From Phycisphaerales bacterium (GTDB taxonomy: Bacteria; Planctomycetota; Phycisphaerae; Phycisphaerales; SM1A02): 59,871 bases of DNA. Positions 19,427 through 28,085 of the stretch are shown in pieces. Where the stretch lies: the NCBI GenBank assembly GCA_014238965.1, contig JABAAC010000024.1, positions 1 through 59,871 on the forward strand, in the 5' to 3' direction. The position numbers and the translations under genes were made by a program. Position 1 is the stretch's first letter. The number at the start of each line of letters is the position of its first letter. The notes beneath the pieces are model-generated. The model ran no database searches. It was not told where the DNA came from and saw only the letters and a program-made list of their open reading frames with translations.

Positions 19427-20626
19427 TCAGTTTGAAACGCGTTTCAACTTGATGCGACCCCAACCATTTTGCCCGCCGGCCCCCTTTGCGGTGACATGAA
19501 GGATTGGATTTGCCACGGTTGTTGCCACACGCATTGTGTACCGGTTGTTGCTCGGATGATGGCCTGTGAATCCATCGTGCTTGTCCCTTGCGACCAATTT
19601 GGAACCATCCAACAGTTGTACGGCCGCGATATCTAGACCATGTCGCCCGCGTGTGTACTCAAAGGTGACTGTCCATGTGCCTGGCTGCATTGGCGCATCG
19701 AGATCCTCGATCACCCAAGTTGACAATCGATCTTTGAGGTGGCGGTCCATCCATCCCTCTGCCAAGGTCGGACTCCCGTAAAGTTCCTCAGCAAGTCGCT
19801 TGCCCGCCAGCCCCGGAACCGACTCTGGCGCAACTCCATAGGCCCGCCGAAATGCACCTCGCGCCTGCAAGTCGTGACCATCCCAGTATCGATACGCTGA
19901 CCCCATCGCGTTGTGAATCCACGCCTGTTGCTCGGACGTGTAGACACCCTCATCAAGCATGCCTTGCAGTCGGTTGATGGCCTCTTGGCCACGGCCCTCC
20001 TTGCCATCCTGTACAGCTTGCGTGACAAACTGATGGAATGGCCCAAAGGCAGCCCGGCGTCGAATGCCTGAGGCATCTTCAGGGTCGAGTTCTGCCAAAC
20101 GATCAAGCAAGTGGGCTGGCCGCTGTAAATCTTGCGCAAGCATGGCACGGAGCGCGGAAAGTTCTGCGGCATCATCACCAGCGGCTGCCGCTGCATCGAC
20201 CTCACGCTCGAGCTGCAGCCGTTGCTGCGACTGGACCACTAACGTCCGCAGGGCGGCCTTTGCCTCTGCCACAGCAATTGGGAGCGTTGCCCCGCTTCGC
20301 ACCCCCAGCCGAGTCCCATCGGGAGCAAAGGCCAGCAGCGAAGGGAAATTGCGTACTTGGTTGGCATCAAAACCCTTCAGCTCAGCGGCATGGGCCTCAA
20401 GCGGCGTCTCGCAAATATCCAGTGCTACGAAGACGACGTTGTTCAAATCCGCAGCGGTGTCCCAGACGACTCGTTTGAATCGCTCGCCACGAACACACCA
20501 GTCACTGCCATGGGCCAACACGATGAGTGGTTGCTCGGCCAACGTTGCCACTTGAAGCCCCTCACCATACGAACTCACTCGTTGTGGTGAACAGAGCACG
20601 GCAACGATGGCAAGTGTGTGCAGCAT
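19427..20626 (-). CDS. Secreted thioredoxin-fold protein lacking the CxxC pair
   Basis: A protein of 399 residues. A signal peptide (MLHTLAIVAVLCSP) precedes a thioredoxin-like domain, residues 25-130: LIVLAHGSDWCVRGERF carries only one cysteine, C44, where redox thioredoxins have CxxC, and a NFPSLLAFAPDG strand-turn follows. The middle (130-300) is helical and resembles tetratricopeptide packing. The last 100 residues look like a beta-sandwich (TWTVTFEYTRGRHGLDIAAVQLL..., GWGRIKLKRV). The ATG shares one base with the stop of the upstream gene (TGATG), so the two secreted proteins are co-translated. No function is known. Confidence 0.65.
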   Translation of the reverse strand: MLHTLAIVAVLCSPQRVSSYGEGLQVATLAEQPLIVLAHGSDWCVRGERFKRVVWDTAADLNNVVFVALDICETPLEAHAAELKGFDANQVRNFPSLLAFAPDGTRLGVRSGATLPIAVAEAKAALRTLVVQSQQRLQLEREVDAAAAAGDDAAELSALRAMLAQDLQRPAHLLDRLAELDPEDASGIRRRAAFGPFHQFVTQAVQDGKEGRGQEAINRLQGMLDEGVYTSEQQAWIHNAMGSAYRYWDGHDLQARGAFRRAYGVAPESVPGLAGKRLAEELYGSPTLAEGWMDRHLKDRLSTWVIEDLDAPMQPGTWTVTFEYTRGRHGLDIAAVQLLDGSKLVARDKHDGFTGHHPSNNRYTMRVATTVANPILHVTAKGAGGQNGWGRIKLKRVSN

Positions 20627-22656
20627 CAACTTGCTCGCTCTCCATATATCAAAATGCGGTGGTAGTGCATGCACTGCCCGTCACGTTCAAAACGCACGAA
20701 CTTCGCTCGAGGATTCGTGTCACTCAAGTCAATGCGCTGCACGGTGTGTCCATTTGGCGTCGTACCCACTTGCGTCCATGCCTCACCGTCCTCGCTGACT
20801 AAAACGCGCACCCCCTTAGCTCGACTGGGATGACCATTGCGTGACTCCAGCACAACACCAGACAAGTGCCCGTACCCAGGCAACTCAACTTCAAACCAAG
20901 GCATATCGCCGTTATCCGTATGAAACCAGCCACCGTGTTCTTCGAGCACGCCCCAGTGTTTTTCAGGTGAGTCCCAACGATTCCCTGGCTTGTAGATACG
21001 AAGTGCCCCACCGCTGGACAACAAGTCGCCATCAAAGACCTTGATGTTCGAGTCGGCCAGATTTTTGCGCGGTTCATACAGCGCCGTTGCCGCTCGGCCG
21101 ATGCGTTGAAAAGTGTCCAAGTCGTGTTCGTCCGCCGCAGCTGGCAACATCGTTCTTGCCATCTGCTTGAGCACAGCTTGCGGGCCGTCCCCCTCACCGC
21201 CAGCGTGCTCGAGCAATGCATCCTCAAATGCTGCTACCAGTTTTGGTGAGTGCTTAGTCTTGTTCTGAGCCCAGGCAACAAATGATGGGGCTATCGCACT
21301 ATCGCTAATCAATGTCGCCAATGTGTCATTGAGAAGCGCCTGTTTCCTTGCGGGTGTCTTTGACTCTTTCCACGCCCAGTTAAAGGCACCTTCGATGTTC
21401 CACCGAACCGGTCCCCACCCATCGAGCCCTGCCAGGTAGGCCTTGAAGGCTCGGTGATACCTCGTTGGGCCTGCCTTCGCCAGCAGCCCTGGATACACAT
21501 GCGTCTGCAGCAGATGCCAAGTCGGCTCGGGGTGCTCCGGTAGCAGAGCCGCTTGCAGATCGTTCCTGAATCGCTCCCACCAGATTCGCGATACCTCATT
21601 GCGGCTGCCAAATTGTGCGTAGTCCCTCCAAAGCGATTCATCAAGTGGGTTGGTACGGCAGGCTGATCGCCAGGCAGCGTCAGCGCTTTGTATGTCGCCT
21701 TGGTCCTCAAGCCATAGCGCCTTGCGGTGTGCATCCCGGGCGATACGAACCTTTTTCTGATTAACCCTCGCTCGCTGTGAGAGTTCCAGAGACGGCCATG
21801 TGCTTCGTGTCACGTTGGTATGCAGGCCACGCTTCCAGCTCAACGAATAGGCTGGCTGCCAAGTATGAGGAGTTGCCTGTACGGCGTAAGCACAGTGACC
21901 TGGCTCCCCCATGGTCATTGCTGGAATACCCGATGCAATTGCCGCAGCTGCACCCACGTGCGACAGTGCCCCGCAGACACCGCCAACCTCGATAGCCATC
22001 TCAGCGTCATTGTCCCATGCGCCGCGAAAGGGCTTGTAGTACATAGGGCCTTGGACGCTGTCCCCGAAGGCATTATGCCCGCGGTAGGGCGCGTACCAAG
22101 CAGCACCTGTATACCGCTGACGGGGAATTTGAATGTGATCTCGCAGGTGCTCCAGAGCGTCAACTGTTGTCATGTTGGGCCACTGCAAACCGCTCGCGAG
22201 AAAGCGTCGCTCAAACGTCGTCAGATCACCGTAGCCAATATTGAGTACGCCCTGATTCCACGAGTCACGAAACCACTCATACCGCTCGGTCATAACTTGG
22301 GCGTCAGCGCTGTCACCCTGCATGCCTAGGCTTAGGCCACAGGCTGTCGCCATAGACCGATGCACTTCTGTTGATGCAAGCGATGGATCTGTTTGCCACA
22401 ATGAAGCAAGAAACGGCACCACCGTGTGGCCGTTGTGCACGGGACCACTATCGAGTAACTGATGCATCCAATCGTCGTTGTGCTCGATCGCATAGAGAAA
22501 GGCTGCGCCGTCCTCAGTGCTACGAAGTTCGGCAATCGTCTCTACGCCAGCGGTCTTGTGCAATTGCCACACGAGCAAGTCATGAAAGTTGGGCACAGGT
22601 TGTGCGCCGGAAATGCCTTGCAGAAGACACGCGACATAGATTCCACTCAGAGTCAT
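20626..22656 (-). CDS. Secreted protein with transglutaminase-like centre and discoidin-like C-terminus
   Basis: A protein of 676 residues with a signal peptide (MTLSGIYVACLLQGISGA). A segment at 224-258 reads GGVCGALSHVGAAAAIASG...GEPGHCAYAV: Cys228 and His254 fit the papain/transglutaminase-like catalytic pair. Residues 525-676 resemble an F5/8 type C (discoidin) domain, with LSGVVLESRNGHPSRAKGVRVLVSEDGEAW, given in part, and a terminal ILIYGE strand; such domains bind glycans or surfaces. Both calls are by eye. The region between is helical. The start lies inside the 3-prime end of the tmk region (tmk ends at 22674), 17 bases downstream of its stop. It is coupled to the thioredoxin-fold gene. 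Confidence 0.65.
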   Translation of the reverse strand: MTLSGIYVACLLQGISGAQPVPNFHDLLVWQLHKTAGVETIAELRSTEDGAAFLYAIEHNDDWMHQLLDSGPVHNGHTVVPFLASLWQTDPSLASTEVHRSMATACGLSLGMQGDSADAQVMTERYEWFRDSWNQGVLNIGYGDLTTFERRFLASGLQWPNMTTVDALEHLRDHIQIPRQRYTGAAWYAPYRGHNAFGDSVQGPMYYKPFRGAWDNDAEMAIEVGGVCGALSHVGAAAAIASGIPAMTMGEPGHCAYAVQATPHTWQPAYSLSWKRGLHTNVTRSTWPSLELSQRARVNQKKVRIARDAHRKALWLEDQGDIQSADAAWRSACRTNPLDESLWRDYAQFGSRNEVSRIWWERFRNDLQAALLPEHPEPTWHLLQTHVYPGLLAKAGPTRYHRAFKAYLAGLDGWGPVRWNIEGAFNWAWKESKTPARKQALLNDTLATLISDSAIAPSFVAWAQNKTKHSPKLVAAFEDALLEHAGGEGDGPQAVLKQMARTMLPAAADEHDLDTFQRIGRAATALYEPRKNLADSNIKVFDGDLLSSGGALRIYKPGNRWDSPEKHWGVLEEHGGWFHTDNGDMPWFEVELPGYGHLSGVVLESRNGHPSRAKGVRVLVSEDGEAWTQVGTTPNGHTVQRIDLSDTNPRAKFVRFERDGQCMHYHRILIYGERAS

Positions 22657-22673
22657 GTCGCCAATCCTACTCG

Positions 22674-23312
22674 TCACCCGACCAATCGCTGCTGCAATGC
22701 CTCTAACAATCGTTCAAAGACAGTCTCTTCGTCGACGGTTGCGTCAATAAGCAGCATGTCATGTGGTCGTTGCTCAGCGAGGAGGTGGTAGCCCTCTCGA
22801 ACTCGTCGGTGAAACGCCGCACCTTTTTGTTCCATTCGATCAAGCAATGGGCTCAGCCGGCCTGCCGCCGTTTGCTCGTCCACGTCAAAGATGATTGACA
22901 GATCGGGCCAACGGCCCCCCGTTGCAACTTCTGCCACACGTAGAATGTCGTGCATGGCAATTCCACCAGCCGTGCCCTGATACGCACATGTCGATGCAAC
23001 AAATCGGTCGGCTACCACCAGACTACCTGCCTGTAATGCGGGCTCGATGATCGACTCCACCAACTGCGCTCGTGACGCCATGTACAGCAACATCTCGGAA
23101 CGAACCGTGAGATCCGTGTTTTCTGGATCCAACAGCACATCTCTAATGCGTTCTCCGACGGCTGTGCCGCCGGGCTCCCGAACCTCTATAACTGGAAGGC
23201 CTTGAGCTCGTGCCCAGACCAAAAACCGAGCCAACTGCGTCGACTTGCCCGACCCATCGGGACCCTCGAAGGCGAGAAAGCGGCCGGTCATTTGCTGCGT
23301 CCATGCGGTCAT
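22674..23312 (-). CDS. tmk: Thymidylate kinase
   Basis: Phosphorylates dTMP to dTDP in DNA precursor synthesis. A protein of 212 residues. P-loop FEGPDGSGKST is near residue 15, REPGGT near 45, and the DRF variant of the DRY motif in VADRFVASTCAYQG near 105, followed by the lid region. The ATG at 23312 is 27 bases from the divergent gene start; MTGRFLAFEG at 23291 is a possible shorter start. Confidence 0.95.
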   Translation of the reverse strand: MTAWTQQMTGRFLAFEGPDGSGKSTQLARFLVWARAQGLPVIEVREPGGTAVGERIRDVLLDPENTDLTVRSEMLLYMASRAQLVESIIEPALQAGSLVVADRFVASTCAYQGTAGGIAMHDILRVAEVATGGRWPDLSIIFDVDEQTAAGRLSPLLDRMEQKGAAFHRRVREGYHLLAEQRPHDMLLIDATVDEETVFERLLEALQQRLVG

Positions 23313-23339
23313 GATGTATACCTTGACACCCTGACGACC

Positions 23340-23879
23340 ATGTCGCAAGCAGACACCCCATCTCGACCTTCGCCAGCAAGGCAGTCACCCCCGTCCATGA
23401 CTCTGCTGTTGCCCCCAACAGCGGGTGATCGCCGCCGCAGCGTTCGAATTGAACACACCGCCACCCCCAGTCGACTTGAGGTGGAAGGTGGGACAGATAT
23501 CTTTCCTGATTGGGACCGGGCTCGCGACGATGCGGGGGTCCTTCGAAGATGCGTGCTTTGCGGCGAGGAGCACATGTACCGCCGTAAGCTCTTGCCGCAA
23601 GTCACAGGATTGATTGTGGTACTCGCCTTTACCCTTGCCTTACTAAGCCTGCTTGGGTACTTCGGTGGTCCAGTGATTCTAAGCGTCATGGTTGTTGTAC
23701 TGATCGCCGACCTTGGCATCTTGTTCTTCAGCCCTGAGTCACTGCATTGTTATGGCTGTCGTGCGGAATATCGTGATCTCACAATTGGGCAATGGCACAA
23801 ACCCTGGAGTCGGGCAATGAGTCGACGGCTATCAAAGGACTCGCCGACGATCAATCCCGATTCTTCGGCCGACGCATAA
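23340..23879 (+). CDS. Membrane protein with split zinc-ribbon cysteines
   Basis: A protein of 179 residues. A flexible N-terminus is followed by CVLCGEEHMYRRK, two hydrophobic helices (about residues 90-108 and 113-131: LIVVLAFTLALLSLLGYF and VILSVMVVVLIADLGILFF), and then CYGCRAEYRDL. The two CxxC pairs would meet on the same side of the membrane if the helices form a hairpin, making one zinc site. The function is unknown. The last 29 bases overlap the convergent UbiB gene. The ATG at 23340 is chosen because earlier in-frame starts lie inside tmk. Confidence 0.65.
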   Translation: MSQADTPSRPSPARQSPPSMTLLLPPTAGDRRRSVRIEHTATPSRLEVEGGTDIFPDWDRARDDAGVLRRCVLCGEEHMYRRKLLPQVTGLIVVLAFTLALLSLLGYFGGPVILSVMVVVLIADLGILFFSPESLHCYGCRAEYRDLTIGQWHKPWSRAMSRRLSKDSPTINPDSSADA

Positions 23880-25530
23880 AGTTCTCAAGCAGCACTAATC
23901 CTGCAAGTGAGAAACTGATTACAAACCCAACAAAGCCAACCACCTTGAGCGTGTGACCTTCCTCGCCGGCCGCTAGAACCAACACGGCTGATGCCATGAT
24001 CATCGCGGCGATCAACATGCTGTAGGAGATTTGTCGAGACGCGTGATGAATCGTGTTTTCCATTGTGCCCAAACCATCTACGTCAATTGTCATTCGCACG
24101 TTGTCGTGCATGACGCGGTCAAGGATGGTGCGTAAACGATTAGGAAGCAACTCAGCAAGTTTCACCCAACTCAAGGCGTTGTTCTTGAGCCGGCGTTTGA
24201 TCTCTCCGGGCGAATACTGCTTCTTGATCAACTTCTCAACATGCGGCTTTGCAAAGCCGATTAAATCAAATGCTGGATCGAGATCCTCAGCGACGCCCTC
24301 AATCGTGGTCAGCGCCTTGATCATGAGCACAATATCGCCAGGGCATTGCAGCTGGTGCTTGCGAAGGCCGTCAGTGAATGCGGACAACATTGCTGCCATG
24401 TCAATGTCTTCAAATGACTTGCTCGCAAATTGATCGAGGAACTCCTGCAGATCTCGGCGTAAAGCACGATCGTCGATATCGCAATCGTTCACGCGACCAA
24501 GTGCGAGAAACGCCTCGTACACGTGATCGATATCGTTTTCGGCGATGCCGTGAATCAAGTTGGCTAGATCTGTGACGGTTTCGCGGTCGACGCGCCCCGC
24601 CATGCCACAGTCAATGAAACACAGTCGGCCATCCGGCATGGCAAAGAGATTGCCTGGATGCGGGTCAGCATGGAAAAAGCCCTTCTCCAGTACTTGCCGA
24701 AGGACGGTATAGGCGCCCGCTCGAACCAATTCACCTCGCTTCTTCTCGCTGAGATCCGATTCACGCCAGTGCGACAAAATGACGCCTTTGATTTCTTCAA
24801 GCCCCAACACGCGCTTTCGTGTGATCTCCCAGTAGACCTTTGGGAAGTAGGCCTCTTCGCCCTCTTCCAGATTGGCCCTAAACATGTCAGTGTTGCGGCC
24901 CTCGTGCTCTAGGTCGAGCTCGTACCGCATCGCCTCTGAAAAGTTCTCGACGACTGCCACTGGATCCATGGGCAAATCATGTACATGCTTGGTCACCCAC
25001 TCAGCGACCGCAGCCAAAATCTCCATGTCCATATTGACTGTCTTGTCGATGCCCGGCCGGAGGACTTTAAGCACGATGGGCTGACCGTCCTTGAGGATGG
25101 CGCGGTGTACCTGCGCCATTGACGCAGCAGCCATCGGAGTCTCTTCAATGTGCTCGAATAACTTGGACAAGTCGCCGAGGTCATGCTTCAACTGCGCCTC
25201 AATGGTCTTCCATGGCACTCGTGGAACATCGTCCTGCAATTTCTGCAACTCTTCGATGTACTCCGGCGGCAGCATGTCCGGCCGCGTGCTGAGTACCTGC
25301 CCAAGCTTGATGAATGTGGGGCCTAACTCCTCGATCGCCATGCGAAGGCGAACCGGCCGACTGAAGTGTTCCAAGTCGGAACGCTGTGTAGCGTGAAGCA
25401 GCCGGCTGCCTTTTTCCAACAACAAGTCAAGCTTGGCCTTCTCAAAGAACTCGCGGAATCCAAACCCAACAAGTATCGAGAGGATCTCCCGATAGCGCCC
25501 AGCATGGCGAATGAACTGCAACATCGACAT
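23851..25530 (-). CDS. ubiB: UbiB/ABC1-family atypical kinase
   Basis: A protein of 559 residues. The family signature KLGQ is at 75-78, the alanine-rich nucleotide loop AAAS at 134-137, the Lys of IVLKVLRPG near 155, the catalytic-loop HADPHPGN near 293 and FIDCGMAG in place of DFG. Two C-terminal membrane helices (YSMLIAAMIMASAVLVLAA and a second one before the final arginine-rich end) anchor it. UbiB proteins support quinone synthesis or lipid transport in the inner membrane. The symbol reflects family membership; no other ubi genes are present in the window. Confidence 0.9.
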   Translation of the reverse strand: MSMLQFIRHAGRYREILSILVGFGFREFFEKAKLDLLLEKGSRLLHATQRSDLEHFSRPVRLRMAIEELGPTFIKLGQVLSTRPDMLPPEYIEELQKLQDDVPRVPWKTIEAQLKHDLGDLSKLFEHIEETPMAAASMAQVHRAILKDGQPIVLKVLRPGIDKTVNMDMEILAAVAEWVTKHVHDLPMDPVAVVENFSEAMRYELDLEHEGRNTDMFRANLEEGEEAYFPKVYWEITRKRVLGLEEIKGVILSHWRESDLSEKKRGELVRAGAYTVLRQVLEKGFFHADPHPGNLFAMPDGRLCFIDCGMAGRVDRETVTDLANLIHGIAENDIDHVYEAFLALGRVNDCDIDDRALRRDLQEFLDQFASKSFEDIDMAAMLSAFTDGLRKHQLQCPGDIVLMIKALTTIEGVAEDLDPAFDLIGFAKPHVEKLIKKQYSPGEIKRRLKNNALSWVKLAELLPNRLRTILDRVMHDNVRMTIDVDGLGTMENTIHHASRQISYSMLIAAMIMASAVLVLAAGEEGHTLKVVGFVGFVISFSLAGLVLLENFMRRPKNRD

Positions 25531-25535
25531 TTGAA

Positions 25536-26963
25536 TCAGTCCTTTGGCCGCACAATGCCGCGGCCGGGCTTGTCTTGCGGATTGATCTTCCCCGACGCGG
25601 CCTTCCGCCGACCGGGTCCAACGCGGCGCTTACCACCGGCCCGCGAACCGTGCAACGCATCGCGCATCCATCCGGGTTCCTTGTCACGTTTGCCGCCTCG
25701 TCGTTTGCCTTTGCCTTGGCGATCGTCGCCATCAGTGGCCACCGACGTATCACGTGACTTTTGCTTGGTTTTGGCGGCAGTTGTCGCCACCCCTTCAAAG
25801 CCGTCGACTTGCTCGGGCCGCACATCAATGCCCGCAGCCTTGGACATGGTCTTCCACGGCCCAAGATCTTCACCCCAGATGAAGGTCCACGCAGAACCAG
25901 AGAGTCGCGTTCCATGCGCCGCACGCCCTGCACGATGCACAAGATCTTCAGCGGTGTTAGGCAAGTCGTAGTTCACGACATGATGCACTCCCGGAATATG
26001 CAGACCGCGACTGGCCACATCGGTTGCTACGAGCACATCAAGATCGCCGTCCCCAAATGCCGCAAGCGCCCGCCGGCGTTGCGCCTGCGATCGATCTCCG
26101 TGCAATTGGCCAACGGTTATGCCATTTCGACGAAGCGCCGTAGAAACCCATCCAGTTCGCCGCCTTGTACGACAAAAGATGAGCGTTCGCTTCAGTTGGC
26201 GCTTTGCCAACAAGTGGAGCAGTAATTCCACACGGTCTTTGGGGTGCACCTTGACGACGTGGTGATCTACATGCTCGACCACAACAGTGTTGGGGTGCAC
26301 TTCCAATCGAATGGCACCTTGCTGAATGTTCTGCGCCAGCGCCTCGACATCCTTGGGCATGGTGGCGGAACAGAGCACAGTTTGTTCGCGACGAGGCATG
26401 CGGGCCACAATCCAATTCAGCTGGGGCCGAAATCCCATGTCGAGTAAACGGTCGGCTTCATCAACAACCAATACGTTGGTGCCCGATGGGTCGAGCGCCT
26501 CTGCTTCAATCAACTCTCGAATTCGACCTGGGGTACCCACAAGTATGTCGATACCTGCTTCGATCGCCCGTTTCTGTGGGCCCATAGAAACTTTGCCCCA
26601 TACGGCCGTAGACCGAAGAACGCTGTCTCGAATCAGATTGGCGATGACCGCCCCTATCTGCTCAGCCAACTCGCGAGTCGGGACGACTGCAATGCACCGA
26701 AGCCGTTGCGATGGTGTCATTCGAGTGCCCTTGGCGGGTTTGTCTCGTAGCAACAATTCAGCTGCAGGAGCGGCCCATGCAATGGTCTTGCCACTACCAG
26801 TAGCTGCAATTGCAAGGACATCGCGGCGCTCCAGCACGGCGGGAATGACCTGCGCCTGGACATCCCGGGGCCGTCGAACGCCCTCGCGACGAAGGTTCTC
26901 AACGAGCCGCGCATGGAGGCCAAGGGCCGCAAATTCGCCTAAAGTTGAATCTTGAAAAGTCAT
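25536..26963 (-). CDS. DEAD-box RNA helicase
   Basis: A protein of 475 residues. Q-motif phenylalanine (FAALGL near 11), motif I ATGSGKT near 53, motif II VVDEADRLLDMGF, motif III SAT, motif VI VHRAGRAAHG are all seen. The last 80 residues form a basic tail with KGKRRGGKRDKEPG and GGKRRVGPGRRKAASGK, likely for RNA binding. Only 5 bases separate its end from the start of ubiB, so the two may be co-transcribed. The ATG at 26963 opens the Q-motif region. The upstream spacer holds three phased GGGCAC repeats and a hairpin-rich stretch. Confidence 0.93.
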   Translation of the reverse strand: MTFQDSTLGEFAALGLHARLVENLRREGVRRPRDVQAQVIPAVLERRDVLAIAATGSGKTIAWAAPAAELLLRDKPAKGTRMTPSQRLRCIAVVPTRELAEQIGAVIANLIRDSVLRSTAVWGKVSMGPQKRAIEAGIDILVGTPGRIRELIEAEALDPSGTNVLVVDEADRLLDMGFRPQLNWIVARMPRREQTVLCSATMPKDVEALAQNIQQGAIRLEVHPNTVVVEHVDHHVVKVHPKDRVELLLHLLAKRQLKRTLIFCRTRRRTGWVSTALRRNGITVGQLHGDRSQAQRRRALAAFGDGDLDVLVATDVASRGLHIPGVHHVVNYDLPNTAEDLVHRAGRAAHGTRLSGSAWTFIWGEDLGPWKTMSKAAGIDVRPEQVDGFEGVATTAAKTKQKSRDTSVATDGDDRQGKGKRRGGKRDKEPGWMRDALHGSRAGGKRRVGPGRRKAASGKINPQDKPGRGIVRPKD

Positions 26964-26991
26964 GCCTATCCAGAAATTGAGTTTGCCTAGG

Positions 26992-27018
26992 GGGCACATT
27001 GAGGGCACACTTGGGCAC
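26992..27018. repeat. Three helically phased GGGCAC repeats
   Basis: GGGCAC occurs at 26992-26997, 27003-27008 and 27013-27018, with starts 11 and 10 bases apart, 29 bases or more upstream of the DEAD-box start. On the transcribed (minus) strand the unit reads GTGCCC. The spacing equals one helical turn, which would suit a protein bound on one face. No known operator is recognised. Confidence 0.45.
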
Positions 27019-27064
27019 CTTATGTTGCAGCCTACGGGATACCGCCGACGAATGACCGCTCACC

Positions 27065-27270
27065 GCCACCGCGGTGGCAGGGCAATCACTGCGTCGCGAC
27101 CGATGGCATCCTCCCGGCCTCAAACCATGTTGGCTGGTTTCATTTGTTTCTGCCTGACCACGTGGACCGGCCTTGTTCGCAAGGCGGGGCATACCCGGAA
27201 ACACTGACCCGAACACCTTGTTCAATGAGTCACTTCCGACGCCCCGCCCGACAACGGCGGGGCGTCGTTT
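27065..27270 (+). ncRNA. Candidate structured leader RNA upstream of the 27340 gene
   Basis: Read on the plus strand: a palindrome GCCACCGCGGTGGC at 27065-27078, stem AAACCA/TGGTTT (27122-27127 with 27135-27140), stem GCCTTG/CAAGGC with TTCG loop (27170-27185), then a perfect 12-base-pair hairpin ending at 27267 and TTT. The octamer GGCGGGGC at 27183-27190 is identical to part of the right arm of that last hairpin and could pair with its left arm (27241-27248), so two mutually exclusive folds are possible. No known riboswitch consensus was recognised. Whether this stretch is transcribed is unknown. Confidence 0.35.
27237..27270 (+). terminator. Strong hairpin followed by TTT, possible intrinsic terminator
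   Basis: A perfect inverted repeat: left arm CGACGCCCCGCC at 27237-27248, loop of 7 at 27249-27255, right arm at 27256-27267, then only three T. The stem is very stable and the T-tract short. No plus-strand gene ends nearby, so it would act inside a leader or on an unrecognised small RNA. It lies 70 bases before the ATG at 27340. Confidence 0.5.
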
Positions 27271-27339
27271 ATGTCGCACCCTGTACGTCTACTTCACTTG
27301 TCATTCAATCAGTCCCCTCCCACCCAGCGAGAACACGTC

Positions 27340-28050
27340 ATGGAGACCTTCGACGACACCGCAAACTCCCTCCCGCCCCCCGCAGGCCTCATGAAACAGC
27401 CCGACAGCACACCCGGTCTTGCCGCGTTGCTGCAGAGTTGGTGGCTCCGCGTCGAGGCTGCAGATGGTCACCAATCTGTGCATCGGCACGCGGCGACCAT
27501 CTGTGGCCCGGGGGTTCTATTGGTCTGCACGGCGTTATCGCGCACTGCCAGTCAGGGACAGTGGATCGTCGATGGACGAATCTTCGTAGGCATGGATGCC
27601 CTTGCTCGTTGGCTGCCAACACAGTGGCCCCCGCGTCGAATAACTCTCATTGATGGTGTGGCCGAGCCAAGTGACGCTTGCGCAATCACGAAGGCCACGG
27701 AACACGGCGAATCGCCCTTCAATGTGGAATGCCGAACACTCGCTGATGTTCGCGTTGGTCGAGACGCGATGCATATTGAATCTAGAGATCCAGTAGCCAT
27801 CGACATGCTGGCGGCAACCCTCGTGCAAGGGCATGTAGCCCGATGCATTGGATGCTCGCCCGATGCAGTGCCTGAACCGCAACTGGACATCATGACCCGA
27901 GCTCGCGCCAAGTGCGACCTGCTGCTTCGTCCCATCGAGACAGTTGTCATGAGCACTAGCATTGACGTAGGCCTTGGCCGAAGCACCAACAACCCTGCGC
28001 GCGAGTCGCTGGTGTTTGACCGAGTGACAAGGGCATGGCACTACGGATAG
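27340..28050 (+). CDS. Orphan protein of unknown function
   Basis: A protein of 236 residues with no recognised domain, no signal peptide and no membrane helix. It has scattered cysteines (including CIGC near the middle-to-end) and a central beta-rich part (GVLLVCTAL, QWIVDGRIFVGMDAL, PRRITLIDG). An in-frame ATG at 27271 directly follows the hairpin; the ATG at 27340 was chosen because the extra 23 residues look unlike protein. It converges on rpsG. If the leader upstream is real, this is the only gene it could control. Confidence 0.6.
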   Translation: METFDDTANSLPPPAGLMKQPDSTPGLAALLQSWWLRVEAADGHQSVHRHAATICGPGVLLVCTALSRTASQGQWIVDGRIFVGMDALARWLPTQWPPRRITLIDGVAEPSDACAITKATEHGESPFNVECRTLADVRVGRDAMHIESRDPVAIDMLAATLVQGHVARCIGCSPDAVPEPQLDIMTRARAKCDLLLRPIETVVMSTSIDVGLGRSTNNPARESLVFDRVTRAWHYG

Positions 28051-28085
28051 TCAAACGAACCGGCCTTTAGGCCCACAAGCTTCGA

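Larger units (their letters stand above)
26964..27339. other. Gene-free stretch between divergent genes, structured
   Basis: The 376 bases between the DEAD-box gene (minus) and the orphan gene at 27340 (plus) hold no convincing coding frame. They contain three phased repeats next to the helicase start, a 14-base palindrome at 27065-27078, a hairpin with stems 27122-27127 and 27135-27140, a tetraloop hairpin at 27170-27185, and a strong terminator-like hairpin at 27237-27267. These are listed separately where they merit it. Confidence 0.6.

Noticed and set aside
26326-26955. Plus-strand frame of 209 codons opposite the DEAD-box gene
   Set aside because: Shadow frame within a clear helicase gene; translation has no motif.
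27160-27260. SRP RNA, tmRNA, 6S or RNase P RNA in the 26.96-27.34 kb gap
   Set aside because: None of the conserved sequence boxes of these RNAs (for example GGAAGGAAGCAG or the RNase P CR-I box) is present.
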